From Lactobacillus paragasseri (GTDB taxonomy: Bacteria; Bacillota; Bacilli; Lactobacillales; Lactobacillaceae): a stretch of 64,000 bases of DNA. A program made the position numbers and the translations under genes. Shown in pieces: positions 43,725 to 52,499 of this stretch (its first letter is position 1; every line of letters starts with the position of its first letter). Location of the stretch: contig NZ_AP018549.1 of NCBI RefSeq assembly GCF_003584685.1, forward strand, positions 62,001 through 126,000. Direction: 5' to 3'. The notes beneath the pieces were generated by a model. The model was not told where the DNA came from and did no database searches. It worked only from the letters and a program-made list of their open reading frames with translations.

Positions 43725-44241
43725 TCAAATAGCCTTCTTCAAGTTTTATTAAGCGTTGCTTTTCCTTTTCTCCCATTCTATAACTTCCCACCTTGTCTGA
43801 CGCTAAAATTACGCGATGACTTGGAATAAAAATTAGGGATGGATTTAGGGCTACCGCATGTGCAACTGTTCGAACAGAAGTTGAGCCATTAATAGCAGAG
43901 GCTAAATCATTGTATGAGATGGTTGTTCCGTAAGGAATATTTTCAATCATTTTAACAACTTGATTTTGAAATGGAGTACCAAAGCTTGAATAGTCGATAG
44001 GAACGGTAAAAGAGCGACGCGTGCCTGCAAAATATTCTTTTAATTGTTGAACATAAGGAGCCAATTTTTTTGAATCTTGAACAAGAATGTGGTTAGGATA
44101 AAATCCTAAAATAGAAGATTCAATATTACTATTCTTGGAACCAACGAATGCTAATCCCAAGTTACTGATGACTAATTCATAGGTCCATGGCTTAATTTCA
44201 ACAAAATCGTAATAAAAAACTTTTGCTTGGGCAAGTGGCAT
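43711..44241 (-). CDS. O6-alkylguanine-DNA alkyltransferase homologue lacking the active Cys
   Basis: 176 residues, with an N-terminal ribonuclease-like half and a C-terminal DNA-binding half. Tyr110 (TISYNDLA), Arg finger Arg124 (STSVRTVAHA) and the NP-x4-IP-x-HRV block are kept, but the block reads IPSHRV, with Ser141 (AGT) at the alkyl-acceptor Cys of Ogt/Ada. It should not repair by alkyl transfer, and may act like an alkyltransferase-like protein that marks lesions for excision repair. ATL proteins usually have Trp (or Ala) here, so Ser is unusual. Confidence 0.85.
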   Translation of the reverse strand: MPLAQAKVFYYDFVEIKPWTYELVISNLGLAFVGSKNSNIESSILGFYPNHILVQDSKKLAPYVQQLKEYFAGTRRSFTVPIDYSSFGTPFQNQVVKMIENIPYGTTISYNDLASAINGSTSVRTVAHAVALNPSLIFIPSHRVILASDKVGSYRMGEKEKQRLIKLEEGYLNAID

Positions 44242-44356
44242 TTAATCCTAACCTTTCTTTTAATTAATATATTAACTCCATCTTATATTGTACAACAAAA
44301 AATAACAGAAAGAGCTATGGATAAATTAAATAAAATGTTAGTTAAGATAATATCGG

Positions 44357-45070
44357 TTATATATATAATTTGTCAAATACTTTTTCAGCATTTTCAATAA
44401 TTGTTAAAACTTCTTTAGGAGCTGGTACAGGAGTATTATTGATAACCCATACTTTAGCAGCAGCTTGTCGATAGGCAAGAAGTTGAGCGAAAGGATAGAC
44501 AACAAAACTAGTTCCAGCAATAATAACTAAGTCACTATTTTGAATTGCTTTGATTGATTCAGTTAAAACCATTTCATTAATTGGTTCGCCGTATAAAACA
44601 ATGCCAGGACGAATTATTCCGTGGTCTTTTGCGTGTAGATATGATTCTTTATATTCTTCGTATGAAATTTTTTCATGACACTTAGTACAAAAAATATTAT
44701 AAAGATTGCCATGAAATTCAATGACATGTTTATTGCCGGCTTTTTTGTCCAAGCCATCAACATTTTGGGTAATTAAAGTGCCATTTTTATTACAGCTAGC
44801 TGCAATTTTTTGGTGAATAATATTTGGCTGAGCATTAGGAAAATACATATTCTCCATTACAAAGTGATGGAACTTAGCTGGTTCGTGAAAGAGGGTGTCC
44901 TCGCTTAAAATTTGTTCCGGGCTTTCAGATATGCCATTATAAATGCCATTTTTTGATCTGTAGTCAGGAATATGAGAGGGCGTAGAAACTCCGGCACCAG
45001 TTAAGTACGTGACATGGTGAGCATTGTTGAGATCTGCTTGCAGAGCAGCAATTTGATTGTCTAAATCCAT
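44357..45070 (-). CDS. NAD-dependent protein deacylase, sirtuin family
   Basis: 237 residues. The NAD site TGAGVSTPSHIPDYR (about 24-38), TQNVDGLD (101-108), catalytic His120 (IEFHGN) and GTSFVVYP are intact. The zinc module has its first pair (Cys128-x2-Cys131), but the second C-x2-C expected before IRPGIVLYGE is missing; His146 and His150 are the only likely replacements. It removes acyl groups from lysines using NAD. Single gene without an obvious acetyltransferase partner. Confidence 0.88.
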   Translation of the reverse strand: MDLDNQIAALQADLNNAHHVTYLTGAGVSTPSHIPDYRSKNGIYNGISESPEQILSEDTLFHEPAKFHHFVMENMYFPNAQPNIIHQKIAASCNKNGTLITQNVDGLDKKAGNKHVIEFHGNLYNIFCTKCHEKISYEEYKESYLHAKDHGIIRPGIVLYGEPINEMVLTESIKAIQNSDLVIIAGTSFVVYPFAQLLAYRQAAAKVWVINNTPVPAPKEVLTIIENAEKVFDKLYI

Positions 45071-45193
45071 ATGAAACCTCCTATACTTTTAATTTTCAAC
45101 TAAGTCAATTATAGAATGCTGAGAGAAAAAGTGGTATTTGTTATAATTGAAGTAAGAATTTTAACGTTAATAAATAATTTTAGAAGGAAAGAT

Positions 45194-45670
45194 ATGTCAC
45201 TTTTGTATATTGCTTTTGATATTTTGCTAATTGGCTATATTTTTTATAGTTGGTATTGGCAAGCAAACATTGATTATAAGGCTCGCTTTAGAAGTTCATC
45301 GGTTATTTGGGCCTTGATTTTTCTATTAATTGGATTTTATTTAGATTACTTTACTGATCCAACTTTACTCATGAATGTGTTTATTGCAACATTCTTGTTA
45401 ATGAGCATTATTGATGGCGTTAGTGGATTAGCTAAAAAGAGATTAGTTGTAAGTGGATATTTTAAACGAACAGTTAAGTATAGCGACATTGCACATGTTA
45501 CTTTAATTGCAGTTCCTAATCCTAAAAAGCCTACTGTAATGGCGATATTTCAGACTAATAATCGGCAAGCGTATTATCTACGCTTTTCACAGCAAATTAG
45601 TGATGTAATTGCTAACATCAGAAAATATTTAGGTTCAAATGTTGGTATTGAAGTGCAGTCAATGATGTAA
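45194..45670 (+). CDS. Membrane protein of unknown function, 158 residues
   Basis: Three hydrophobic helices (about 3-24, 32-52 and 56-76) followed by a cytoplasmic beta-rich domain of about 75 residues (RLVVSGYFKRTVKYSDIAHV, FQTNNRQAYYLRFS) that resembles a small PH-like fold. Start ATG 45194 has AGAAGGAAAG. The longer frame from 45116 contains the likely -10 (TATAAT, 45142-45147) and is rejected. No known family is recognised. Confidence 0.75.
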   Translation: MSLLYIAFDILLIGYIFYSWYWQANIDYKARFRSSSVIWALIFLLIGFYLDYFTDPTLLMNVFIATFLLMSIIDGVSGLAKKRLVVSGYFKRTVKYSDIAHVTLIAVPNPKKPTVMAIFQTNNRQAYYLRFSQQISDVIANIRKYLGSNVGIEVQSMM

Positions 45671-45689
45671 ATGTAAAAATACGAATATA

Positions 45690-45749
45690 AAAAAAGGATA
45701 AGTACTCTGATCACTACACGAAGAAGCGAAAGAGTGCTTATCCTTTTTT
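45690..45749. terminator. Bidirectional terminator before cls
   Basis: A roughly 19-bp stem with one G-U pair (45690-45708 with 45731-45749), 22-nt loop, A and T runs on either side. Confidence 0.8.
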
Positions 45750-45754
45750 GTTTT

Positions 45755-47209
45755 TTATAAAATTGGAGAAAGTAATCTAGAAAAGGCCTGTTTAAAGCGA
45801 AGATAACGAGACCAATTATTGGTGATGTCTAAAGTTAATTCAGTACAGTTAGTAAGATCCTTTTCAAAAATCTGATTTAATTCCCGGGTAATATTTTTAT
45901 CGTAGAAAACGGCATCGGTTTCAAAATTCAGACTATATGAGCGAAAGTCTTGATTCATAGAACCAACTGCTGAAAATCGTTCATCAACCATGACAGTCTT
46001 AGCATGAATAAAGCCATTGTTATAGACATAAATTTTTATTCCCTCATGTAATAAGTAGTTTGCATACCACTGAGTAGCGCGGTAAATGAAGGGGTGATCG
46101 GGCATTGAAGGAATCATGATTCTGACGTCAACTCCTGAACGGGCAGCAATAACCCAGGTCGCGATCATTGGATCGTCTGGAACTAGGTAAGGCGTTTGAA
46201 TCCAGAGCGTTTTTCTTGCCATCATCATCATTCTAATCATCCCATTACGTAAGTAAGGGGTAGAGGTATCAGGTCCATCTGACACGATTTGCGTTGCAAC
46301 ATCATCTTCAGTTAGCTTATTTTCTTCAATCTTGGGAAAAAGTTTTTCATTGAATGAAATTGTCTCATTCTTATTAGTAACTGAAGCATTCCAGTCCATT
46401 ACAAAACGTTCTTGGAGCAGTAGTGAGGCTGATCCTACAATTCTAAGATGTGTGTCGCGCCAGTAACCGAACTTTTTGCTTTTACTTACATATTGGTCGC
46501 CAACGTTGAAACCACCCGTCCAAGATATTCGGCCATCAACAACAACAATCTTACGGTGAAGGTGATAATTCATCCGATATTTTTTGATCATATTCTGAGA
46601 CGTGATAAAAGCTGCCACTTCTCCCCCTAGATCAGTTAAAGGCTTAAACCAAGCTTTTGAAGCACCTGGCGATCCCCACGGATCATAAATCAATCTTATT
46701 TTCACGCCTTCACGAGCTTTTTTGATTAATAAATTAAGAAACTTGTTTCCTAAATCATCATTCATGAAGGAATAATATTCAACATTGATTGTTTCTTTAG
46801 CCTGATTGATATCATTAAAAAGAGCTTTGAATTTTTCTTCTCCGTCAGTATAAAAACTAATTTTATTGTTTTTAGAAAGCGGGGAGTCATATTTAAAGTT
46901 GAAATAGTCAATTAAAATTTTTGCTTCTTTAGAAGTATCTGTTGGTCCAGTATCCTTAGGGATACGCGGAATCATCTTATTTACTTTATTTAAGCCGATG
47001 TGTTTTTGATTATTAATTGCAAAAAGGTTTTCTTGCGATAATCCACGCCCAATAAAACCGTAAAGAATAAAGCCGAGTACAGGAAAAATAAGTAAAATAA
47101 TTAGCCAGGCCCAAGAGGTAGCGACCGATCTTTTTCTATGGAACACTACGTAAAAGGCTAAAAGTGTATTAACTGCCCAAAGAAGTGTCCAAAATTCATT
47201 TGAAAAAAT
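45755..47209 (-). CDS. cls: Cardiolipin synthase
   Basis: About 484 residues with two N-terminal helices and two PLD domains, each with an HKD motif (HLHRKIVVVDG and FIHAKTVMVDE). It condenses two phosphatidylglycerol molecules into cardiolipin at the membrane. The first ATG/GTG/TTG in frame is GTG 47146, which would remove the first helix. Upstream in frame the sequence still encodes a Cls-like helix (FWTLLWAVNTLLAFYVVF) back to an AGGGAGGG site, where the possible initiators are ATA 47215, ATT 47212 or ATT 47209. The ATT at 47209 has 6-nt spacing and is the proposed start. Confidence 0.82.
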   Translation of the reverse strand: MFSNEFWTLLWAVNTLLAFYVVFHRKRSVATSWAWLIILLIFPVLGFILYGFIGRGLSQENLFAINNQKHIGLNKVNKMIPRIPKDTGPTDTSKEAKILIDYFNFKYDSPLSKNNKISFYTDGEEKFKALFNDINQAKETINVEYYSFMNDDLGNKFLNLLIKKAREGVKIRLIYDPWGSPGASKAWFKPLTDLGGEVAAFITSQNMIKKYRMNYHLHRKIVVVDGRISWTGGFNVGDQYVSKSKKFGYWRDTHLRIVGSASLLLQERFVMDWNASVTNKNETISFNEKLFPKIEENKLTEDDVATQIVSDGPDTSTPYLRNGMIRMMMMARKTLWIQTPYLVPDDPMIATWVIAARSGVDVRIMIPSMPDHPFIYRATQWYANYLLHEGIKIYVYNNGFIHAKTVMVDERFSAVGSMNQDFRSYSLNFETDAVFYDKNITRELNQIFEKDLTNCTELTLDITNNWSRYLRFKQAFSRLLSPIL

Positions 47210-47229
47210 AATTATCCCTCCCTGTTAAC

Positions 47230-47937
47230 TCAGTTGTTATCGTTGTTATGTCCTCCAAAAATAAAAAGAAGTCTAAATAATTGTAGCATGCTTGTTAAAA
47301 CTGCTGCGACATAAGTTAAAGCTGCCGCAAATAATACTTTACGTGCCATCGGCATCTCTTGTGGAGATAAAATAGCGCCATTATTTAGCATTCTTAGTGC
47401 ACGGTGTGAAGCATTAAATTCGACTGGTAAAGTTACTACCTGAAAAAGAAGAACTAGTGCAAAACACCAAATGCCAATTCTAATCAAAGTTTGATTCATT
47501 CCTAAGACTAGTCCCAGAAGAATTAATGGCATTGATAAGTTAGAACCAAGAGAAACAATTGGCACTAAGGCAGAACGCATACGCATTGGTGCATAGTTGC
47601 TAGCATCTTGTAAAGCATGTCCGACTTCATGTGCTGCTACTCCAACTGCGGCAATAGAAGAAGAGTTATAAACAGACTGCGAAAGGCTGAGAACTTTATT
47701 AGTAGGATTGTAATTATCGGTTAAGTTTCCAGCAACCTCACGAATTTCTACTTCATATAAACCAGCTTGGTCTAGAATATAACGAGCTGCTACTTTACCA
47801 GTGTAATTACCTTGATTTTGAACCTGATCGTAACGGTTAAAAGTCGAATTAACATTCATTGAGGCCCAGCCGGAAATTGCTACGCCTAAAATAATCATCC
47901 AAAAATATGGGTCATAGAAAAATGGCATATAGTACAT
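47230..47937 (-). CDS. Membrane zinc metallopeptidase (YugP family)
   Basis: 235 residues. N-terminal helix (about 11-26), the zinc motif HEVGH (His103-Glu104-His107) followed by ALQDASNYAPM, and three further helices (about 121-145, 150-168 and 200-228). Neutral zinc metallopeptidase family 2 (YugP). Substrate unknown. It is followed by cls 20 bp downstream, so both may be transcribed together. Confidence 0.92.
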   Translation of the reverse strand: MYYMPFFYDPYFWMIILGVAISGWASMNVNSTFNRYDQVQNQGNYTGKVAARYILDQAGLYEVEIREVAGNLTDNYNPTNKVLSLSQSVYNSSSIAAVGVAAHEVGHALQDASNYAPMRMRSALVPIVSLGSNLSMPLILLGLVLGMNQTLIRIGIWCFALVLLFQVVTLPVEFNASHRALRMLNNGAILSPQEMPMARKVLFAAALTYVAAVLTSMLQLFRLLFIFGGHNNDNN

Positions 47938-47960
47938 AACGATTTTCTTTCTTTATAAAA

Positions 47961-48887
47961 TTAATCAGTTAACTTCAAAAACTTATTGATAATATTAATT
48001 ACAAAAGGATTATCATGTAGAACACTATGCTCAGCTGCGTCCCCGCGAACTTCGACTTCTTGGAAGGTGTGGGCACCAGGAGCGAGGATATAGCGAATTG
48101 ATTTAGCAGAAACAACAGAAATAAACCTATCTGTATTAGTTTCATCTAAGATATTTCCATAAATATTTAAAACAGAAATATTAGGATTAAAGCGACGCTG
48201 ATTGAATAGCATTCCTAAGTAGGAAATACTCATCAAAATAGGACGTCCTTTTTCATTAAGACGATTAACATTGGGTAAATCACCTAAATACATTACTCCA
48301 TCAAAAGGACCAGCAATTAAAGCACAATGATCTAGGTGGGGAAAGTTCTTTCTTAAGCTTGTTTTCATTTCAACCTTTACTACTGAAGGGGCGCCTAGAG
48401 AATGGGCGACCGCACTATATTTTTTGAAATGGTATCTCTTACTTAAGTAAGACAAGGCAGTGCGCAAGTAATAGGAACTTGCATAAACGCCAGCAATTCG
48501 GTCTTTAAAAACTAATTGAACGATGGGTTGTGGATCAGCTGTCCAAGTTCCTTCCAAAATAAAATTACCAAAGGGATCAATTGTAACTTTAAGAAATTTA
48601 TCTGTGCCTTTTGCCTTGCAAGCAGCATGAACCATTTTGTTAGTTGTATAATCGCCTCCGCGAAAACCATGTACGTAAAAAATTGGCGTTTGCGTAATTG
48701 TAGAAGTTGCTGCTTCTGTTGTTGAACTATCTTCAACTTTGCGTTTGTGCATTCTGAGCAGCCAGCGAGTAGGAGTAAAAGTAGCCATTAAACCTAAAAA
48801 AGTCATTCTTGCAATACTAGGTTCTTTATTTTTATGTTTATTATTCTTTTCAACTTCTTCGCTATATCTTTTTTGAATAAAAAACAT
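47961..48887 (-). CDS. Alpha/beta hydrolase, DUF915 family
   Basis: 308 residues. An N-terminal hydrophobic segment (about 26-46) suggests membrane association. The hydrolase core starts at IFYVHGFRGGDYT (HGFRG oxyanion motif); the nucleophile elbow is AHSLGAPS (Ser about 166), and a late APGAHTFQEV provides His. DUF915 proteins are common in lactobacilli and include extracellular or membrane-bound carboxylesterases. Substrate unknown. Confidence 0.85.
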   Translation of the reverse strand: MFFIQKRYSEEVEKNNKHKNKEPSIARMTFLGLMATFTPTRWLLRMHKRKVEDSSTTEAATSTITQTPIFYVHGFRGGDYTTNKMVHAACKAKGTDKFLKVTIDPFGNFILEGTWTADPQPIVQLVFKDRIAGVYASSYYLRTALSYLSKRYHFKKYSAVAHSLGAPSVVKVEMKTSLRKNFPHLDHCALIAGPFDGVMYLGDLPNVNRLNEKGRPILMSISYLGMLFNQRRFNPNISVLNIYGNILDETNTDRFISVVSAKSIRYILAPGAHTFQEVEVRGDAAEHSVLHDNPFVINIINKFLKLTD

Positions 48888-48970
48888 GCTACATCCTCCC
48901 TTCGTATTAGTTTTAGCGTTAAAATTATTCTAACATTTTATCAGCTAGAGCAGATAGGAAAGGAATATTT

Positions 48971-49726
48971 ATGAAATACTATGCAGTAAAAAAAGGTCGT
49001 ACACCGGGTGTTTACCGAACATGGGAAGATGCTAAAAAACAAGTTGATGGCTTTTCCGGTGCGGAGTATAAGTCTTTTGAAAAGATAACTGATGCGACTG
49101 AGTATTTAGACTGGAATAAAGAAACACAACCAGATATTGTTAAAGAAGATTCTTTAAGCAATGCGATTAAGAAAATCCAAGCTGCTAACATCACACACCA
49201 GTCTAAGAAGCAAAAAGTAAAAAAGACTAGTTCTAATAATTCAGCAGACTATTTTGCAACAATTTATACAGATGGTGGATCACGAAATACTGGGGTACAT
49301 AAAGGTGGGCACGTTAATAAGACTGATAGAGCAGCTTGGGCTTATTTAATTGAATGGCAAGATGGCCGTACTTATGGATCTGGCGGAGAATTCGGCGCTA
49401 CGAATAATAAGATGGAATTATTGGGTCTAATTAATGCTTTAGAAAAATTGCTTGAGTTGAAATTTAATGACAAACATCTTTTATTTGTTTTAGATTCACA
49501 ATATGTTTTAAATGGAATTAATAAACACTGGATTGAGGGATGGAAGAAACGTGGCTGGAAGCGATCAAATGGCCCTTTAATTAATGCTACCGAATGGAAA
49601 AGGCTAGATAGTTTACTAGGTCATTTTCCGGATAGTACTTTTAGCTGGACCAAGGGACACGCTGATAATGAAGGCAACGTTTTTGTGGACCATGAATTAA
49701 ATCGTTATATGGATAAAATGAAGTAA
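48971..49726 (+). CDS. rnhA: Ribonuclease H with N-terminal hybrid-binding (viroplasmin) domain
   Basis: 251 residues. The N-terminal RHBD domain (about 2-46, YYAVKKGRTPGVYRTWEDAK) binds RNA/DNA hybrids. A linker (47-92) leads to an RNase H type 1 domain with all four acidic residues: Asp101 (YTDGGS), Glu149 (KMELL), Asp175 (VLDSQY) and Asp232 (GHADNEGN). It degrades RNA in hybrids such as R-loops and primers. GGAAAGGAA site upstream. Confidence 0.94.
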   Translation: MKYYAVKKGRTPGVYRTWEDAKKQVDGFSGAEYKSFEKITDATEYLDWNKETQPDIVKEDSLSNAIKKIQAANITHQSKKQKVKKTSSNNSADYFATIYTDGGSRNTGVHKGGHVNKTDRAAWAYLIEWQDGRTYGSGGEFGATNNKMELLGLINALEKLLELKFNDKHLLFVLDSQYVLNGINKHWIEGWKKRGWKRSNGPLINATEWKRLDSLLGHFPDSTFSWTKGHADNEGNVFVDHELNRYMDKMK

Positions 49727-49743
49727 TAATCTGCTTAGTAAAC

Positions 49744-49773
49744 AAAAAAAGTCTGCAATTTGCAGACTTTTTT
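49744..49773. terminator. Bidirectional terminator after rnhA
   Basis: 14-bp stem (49744-49757 with 49760-49773) between A7 and T7. Confidence 0.85.
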
Positions 49774-49774
49774 A

Positions 49775-49802
49775 ATGCACTTTTTTTAGTAGTTGCTATA
49801 AT
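49775..49802 (+). promoter_or_regulatory. Promoter of candidate small RNA
   Basis: ATGCAC (49775-49780), 16-bp spacer, perfect TATAAT (49797-49802). Confidence 0.5.
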
Positions 49803-49808
49803 AATAAC

Positions 49809-49879
49809 TGAAAGACTAGAACGCACGCAGGTACTAGTTTTTGACGACGGAGACGGCTATTTTAAGCCGTCTTTTTTTT
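49809..49879 (+). ncRNA. Candidate standalone small RNA, about 70 nt
   Basis: It lies between the rnhA terminator and a minus-strand gene, so it cannot be a leader for either. A TATAAT ends at 49802. The predicted transcript has a first hairpin (ACTAG with CTAGT around an AACGCACGCAGG loop), a purine-rich GACGACGGAG linker that resembles a ribosome-binding sequence, and a strong terminator with eight Ts. There is no start codon with a meaningful frame. No Rfam family is recognised by eye. Confidence 0.5.
49851..49879 (+). terminator. Terminator of the candidate small RNA
   Basis: Perfect 8-bp GC-rich stem (49851-49858 with 49865-49872), ATTTTA loop, T run to 49879. The T run is on the plus strand only, so it does not serve the minus-strand gene. 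Confidence 0.82.
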
Positions 49880-49885
49880 AACGTT

Positions 49886-50854
49886 TTAGTTTAAGATAAT
49901 GACACCGCCAAAGATACTTCTAAACCAGCTAACGATTGAATCAATTAATTTTTGAAACCAGTTACGAGTTTCAGGAGTATTAAATTTTGAAAAGATGTTC
50001 TTAGCACCAGATTGAATTTGGTCTGCTAGTTGACCAGCTTGTTGTTGGAAGTTTTTGTCTTTTAATGCACCAGAATTTTTAATCTTAATTAAGACATTAA
50101 TAATTTGTTCTTTTTGATTATTTGTAATAGTGTCACCAAGGTGGTTAATGTTAATTTGGTTATTAACAATATCCCTGATTTGGCTATCAGAAATATTTTG
50201 TCCCTGTTTAGCCATTTCTTTTTTTGCACCAGCTATGGCATTGTTTAATTGGGCGTCAGAATAGCCATCTTTTCCCTTGTTTTGGCTAGTAATCTTACTT
50301 AAGGTATTCATTTCAGTTTGTGCTGCATTAATTTGATTTTGATTTAAAGAATTGCCATTTTTAGCATATGCGGCATAAACGCCGGCTAGGGCACCTGATC
50401 CGTCAATTGGTGTAGCAGAAGTGACGTAAATGTCCGCGTCAGAAATACCAGCAGTTAAAGCAGCATTTTTGTATTGGTTAGCAGTAATAGTTGTAATGTT
50501 ATTATGGCCATTATAAGGTAAAATATGAACATTAATCCCGCTACCAGAGCTAGTTTTTTGGATCATGGCACTAGACCAAACGCCCGAATTATTAGTGAAG
50601 TCATAGCCTGAAGGATTAAGATATTTTACAAGATCTGCGCCAGTAATAGTGATGGTGGTATAATTACTACCATTTAAGGACTGCGTCAGAGTGTTAATTG
50701 TTCCCTGCTTTTGAGAAGAGGTAAGGGATGTACCTAAGGTTACAACAGGAGTGTCATTTTCATTTGCCTTAACTGTTTTAGTATTACTAATAGCAGTTAA
50801 CCCTAAAATTCCGCTTGTTAAGATAGCTACAAGCGCGGTTAGTATTTTTTTCAT
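49886..50854 (-). CDS. Secreted DUF1002 domain protein
   Basis: 322 residues. Signal peptide (about 1-32, ILTALVAILTSGILGLTAIS) followed by the DUF1002 domain (about 35-280: VVTLGTSLTSSQKQGTI, DIYVTSATPIDGSGALAGVYAAY), then a hydrophobic C-terminal end (IVSWFRSIFGGVIIL). The family is widespread in Firmicutes with no known function. An AAGGAGAAAA site precedes the ATG. Confidence 0.88.
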   Translation of the reverse strand: MKKILTALVAILTSGILGLTAISNTKTVKANENDTPVVTLGTSLTSSQKQGTINTLTQSLNGSNYTTITITGADLVKYLNPSGYDFTNNSGVWSSAMIQKTSSGSGINVHILPYNGHNNITTITANQYKNAALTAGISDADIYVTSATPIDGSGALAGVYAAYAKNGNSLNQNQINAAQTEMNTLSKITSQNKGKDGYSDAQLNNAIAGAKKEMAKQGQNISDSQIRDIVNNQININHLGDTITNNQKEQIINVLIKIKNSGALKDKNFQQQAGQLADQIQSGAKNIFSKFNTPETRNWFQKLIDSIVSWFRSIFGGVIILN

Positions 50855-50981
50855 AATAAAATTTTCTCCTTATGAATAAAATATACTCAATATGATGGCT
50901 ATATTATAACCTAAATAGCTAACTGAATTATGTAAATAAGTATTAAGATGCTATAATCATAAGCAAAAGGAGGCAGACGCT

Positions 50982-51812
50982 GTGTTACGCCAGCCAATGT
51001 TAACGGTAATTATGCCTGTCTACAATATGGAAAAATATTTGGGCCGGGCATTAGAAGCTTTAGCAAAACAAAAAGATAAAAATTTTAAATTATTAATTGT
51101 TAATGACGGATCAAAAGATAAAACTCGCGAAGTAGCTGAGAAGTATCGTGATCGGTTTCTTTATTTTGACATTATTAATAAAAAGAATGGTGGCCTTTCT
51201 GATGCTAGAAACGTTGGAATGGCTCATGTAACTACCCCATATTTTACTTTTCATGATGGGGATGACTGGGTTGATCCTGGCTATACTGCTTATTTTGTAA
51301 GAGCATTTGATGAGCATCCAGATGTAGATATTGTTTCTTGTGGTTTTTGGATTGATTCAGAAAAAAGACATGAAAGTCATCCAGTAGGAAGTAAGCAAAG
51401 CGGGGGCTTGATCGACAAGAGAGAAGCTTATTTGAAGATGACTAATGTCTTTGGGTCACCTGTAAAAGGATATACCTGGAATAAGGGATATAAAATTAGT
51501 GTCATTAAGAAGTATCATTTGCGTTTTGTTGAAGATTTAGCCTTTATGGAAGATCAAATCTTCAACGTTAAGTACGTATCATTGACTAATGGTTTTTACT
51601 ATAGTTCAACACCTTACTATCATTATTGGCAACGTGCGGATAGTATGGTGCATGATCTTAATCCCAAGAAAATACCAGATAATTTCCGAGCTAATTATCG
51701 TGTATGGCACCAAATTATTAAAAGCTTGATGGCAGAGCGTGAAGCTCAAAAAGAGAATAAAAAGATTGCAAAAAAAGCATCTTTAAGTGATTTGGATCAT
51801 CAAGATTTATAA
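50982..51812 (+). CDS. Family 2 glycosyltransferase
   Basis: 276 residues. GT-A motifs VIMPVYNMEKYLGRAL, VNDGSKDKT, GGLSDARNVG and HDGDDWVDP (DxD-like) are typical of inverting GT2 enzymes acting on wall teichoic acid, capsule or protein glycans. No membrane helix. GTG start 50982 is chosen because AAAGGAGG lies 8 bp upstream; an ATG at 50997 is an alternative. It stands apart from a glycan cluster, so the acceptor is unknown. Confidence 0.87.
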   Translation: MLRQPMLTVIMPVYNMEKYLGRALEALAKQKDKNFKLLIVNDGSKDKTREVAEKYRDRFLYFDIINKKNGGLSDARNVGMAHVTTPYFTFHDGDDWVDPGYTAYFVRAFDEHPDVDIVSCGFWIDSEKRHESHPVGSKQSGGLIDKREAYLKMTNVFGSPVKGYTWNKGYKISVIKKYHLRFVEDLAFMEDQIFNVKYVSLTNGFYYSSTPYYHYWQRADSMVHDLNPKKIPDNFRANYRVWHQIIKSLMAEREAQKENKKIAKKASLSDLDHQDL

Positions 51813-51836
51813 GAATTTATAGCTAAAGGAATTGGT

Positions 51837-52499
51837 ATGAAAGTAAAAGTTAATGGAGTTGAAATTTACTATCAGAAATTAGGTAAAGGGCATCCTTTAA
51901 TTTTGTTACATGGGCACCACCAAGATGGTGGAATCTTCGATAAATTAGTTGCGCCGCTTTCTTTATATTACACAGTTGTGGTTCCTGATATGCGAGGCCA
52001 CGGTTTAAGTGAAGGAGAAGCAAGCGAGCATTATCAAACTGAAGTTGAAGATTTACGGGCTTTTATTAGCGCGCTTAAACTTGAAAAGCCTTATATCTTA
52101 GGCTTTGGGTCTGGAGGTTTAGTTGCTCTTTCTTTGGCCGCCCAAGCACCAGAACTGGTTTCTAAAATAATTGTTGCTGGAACTTACGTTAATGGAAATG
52201 GCGTGAATGCAAAGCACATTGCGGCTAATACTATTCGAGGCTTTTTTAAGGGAGATCGTGACAGCAGAGTGGCTTTAAGAGAGAGTCATATTCCGGTTGA
52301 AACGTTAAAACGGATTAAGACGCCTACTTTATGCGTAGTAGGTGAAAAGGATTGGGTTAAGGTTGAACATGTTCGCTGGTATAGTCAATTGCTTCCTAAT
52401 TGTCGTTTAGTTTTAATGCCTCGTCAGACGCATTATAGTTATGTTGTTCATAGTTTAAAGTTACTAGATTTAATTAAAGATTTTTGTAAAGAGAGCTAA
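51837..52499 (+). CDS. Alpha/beta hydrolase
   Basis: 220 residues. VNGVEIYYQKLGKGHPLILLHG opens the fold; the nucleophile elbow reads GFGSGGL, with Ser about 92, and there is a late MPRQTHYSYV with His about 200. The acid is Asp in VGEKDWV. Small cytoplasmic esterase or hydrolase of unknown substrate. It follows the GT2 gene by 24 bp and is probably co-transcribed. Confidence 0.85.
   Translation: MKVKVNGVEIYYQKLGKGHPLILLHGHHQDGGIFDKLVAPLSLYYTVVVPDMRGHGLSEGEASEHYQTEVEDLRAFISALKLEKPYILGFGSGGLVALSLAAQAPELVSKIIVAGTYVNGNGVNAKHIAANTIRGFFKGDRDSRVALRESHIPVETLKRIKTPTLCVVGEKDWVKVEHVRWYSQLLPNCRLVLMPRQTHYSYVVHSLKLLDLIKDFCKES

Noticed and set aside
44305-44340. Terminator-like AGAAAGAGCTATGG sequence
   Set aside because: It matches the left arm of terminators elsewhere (for example 3033-3045) but has no right arm or T run.
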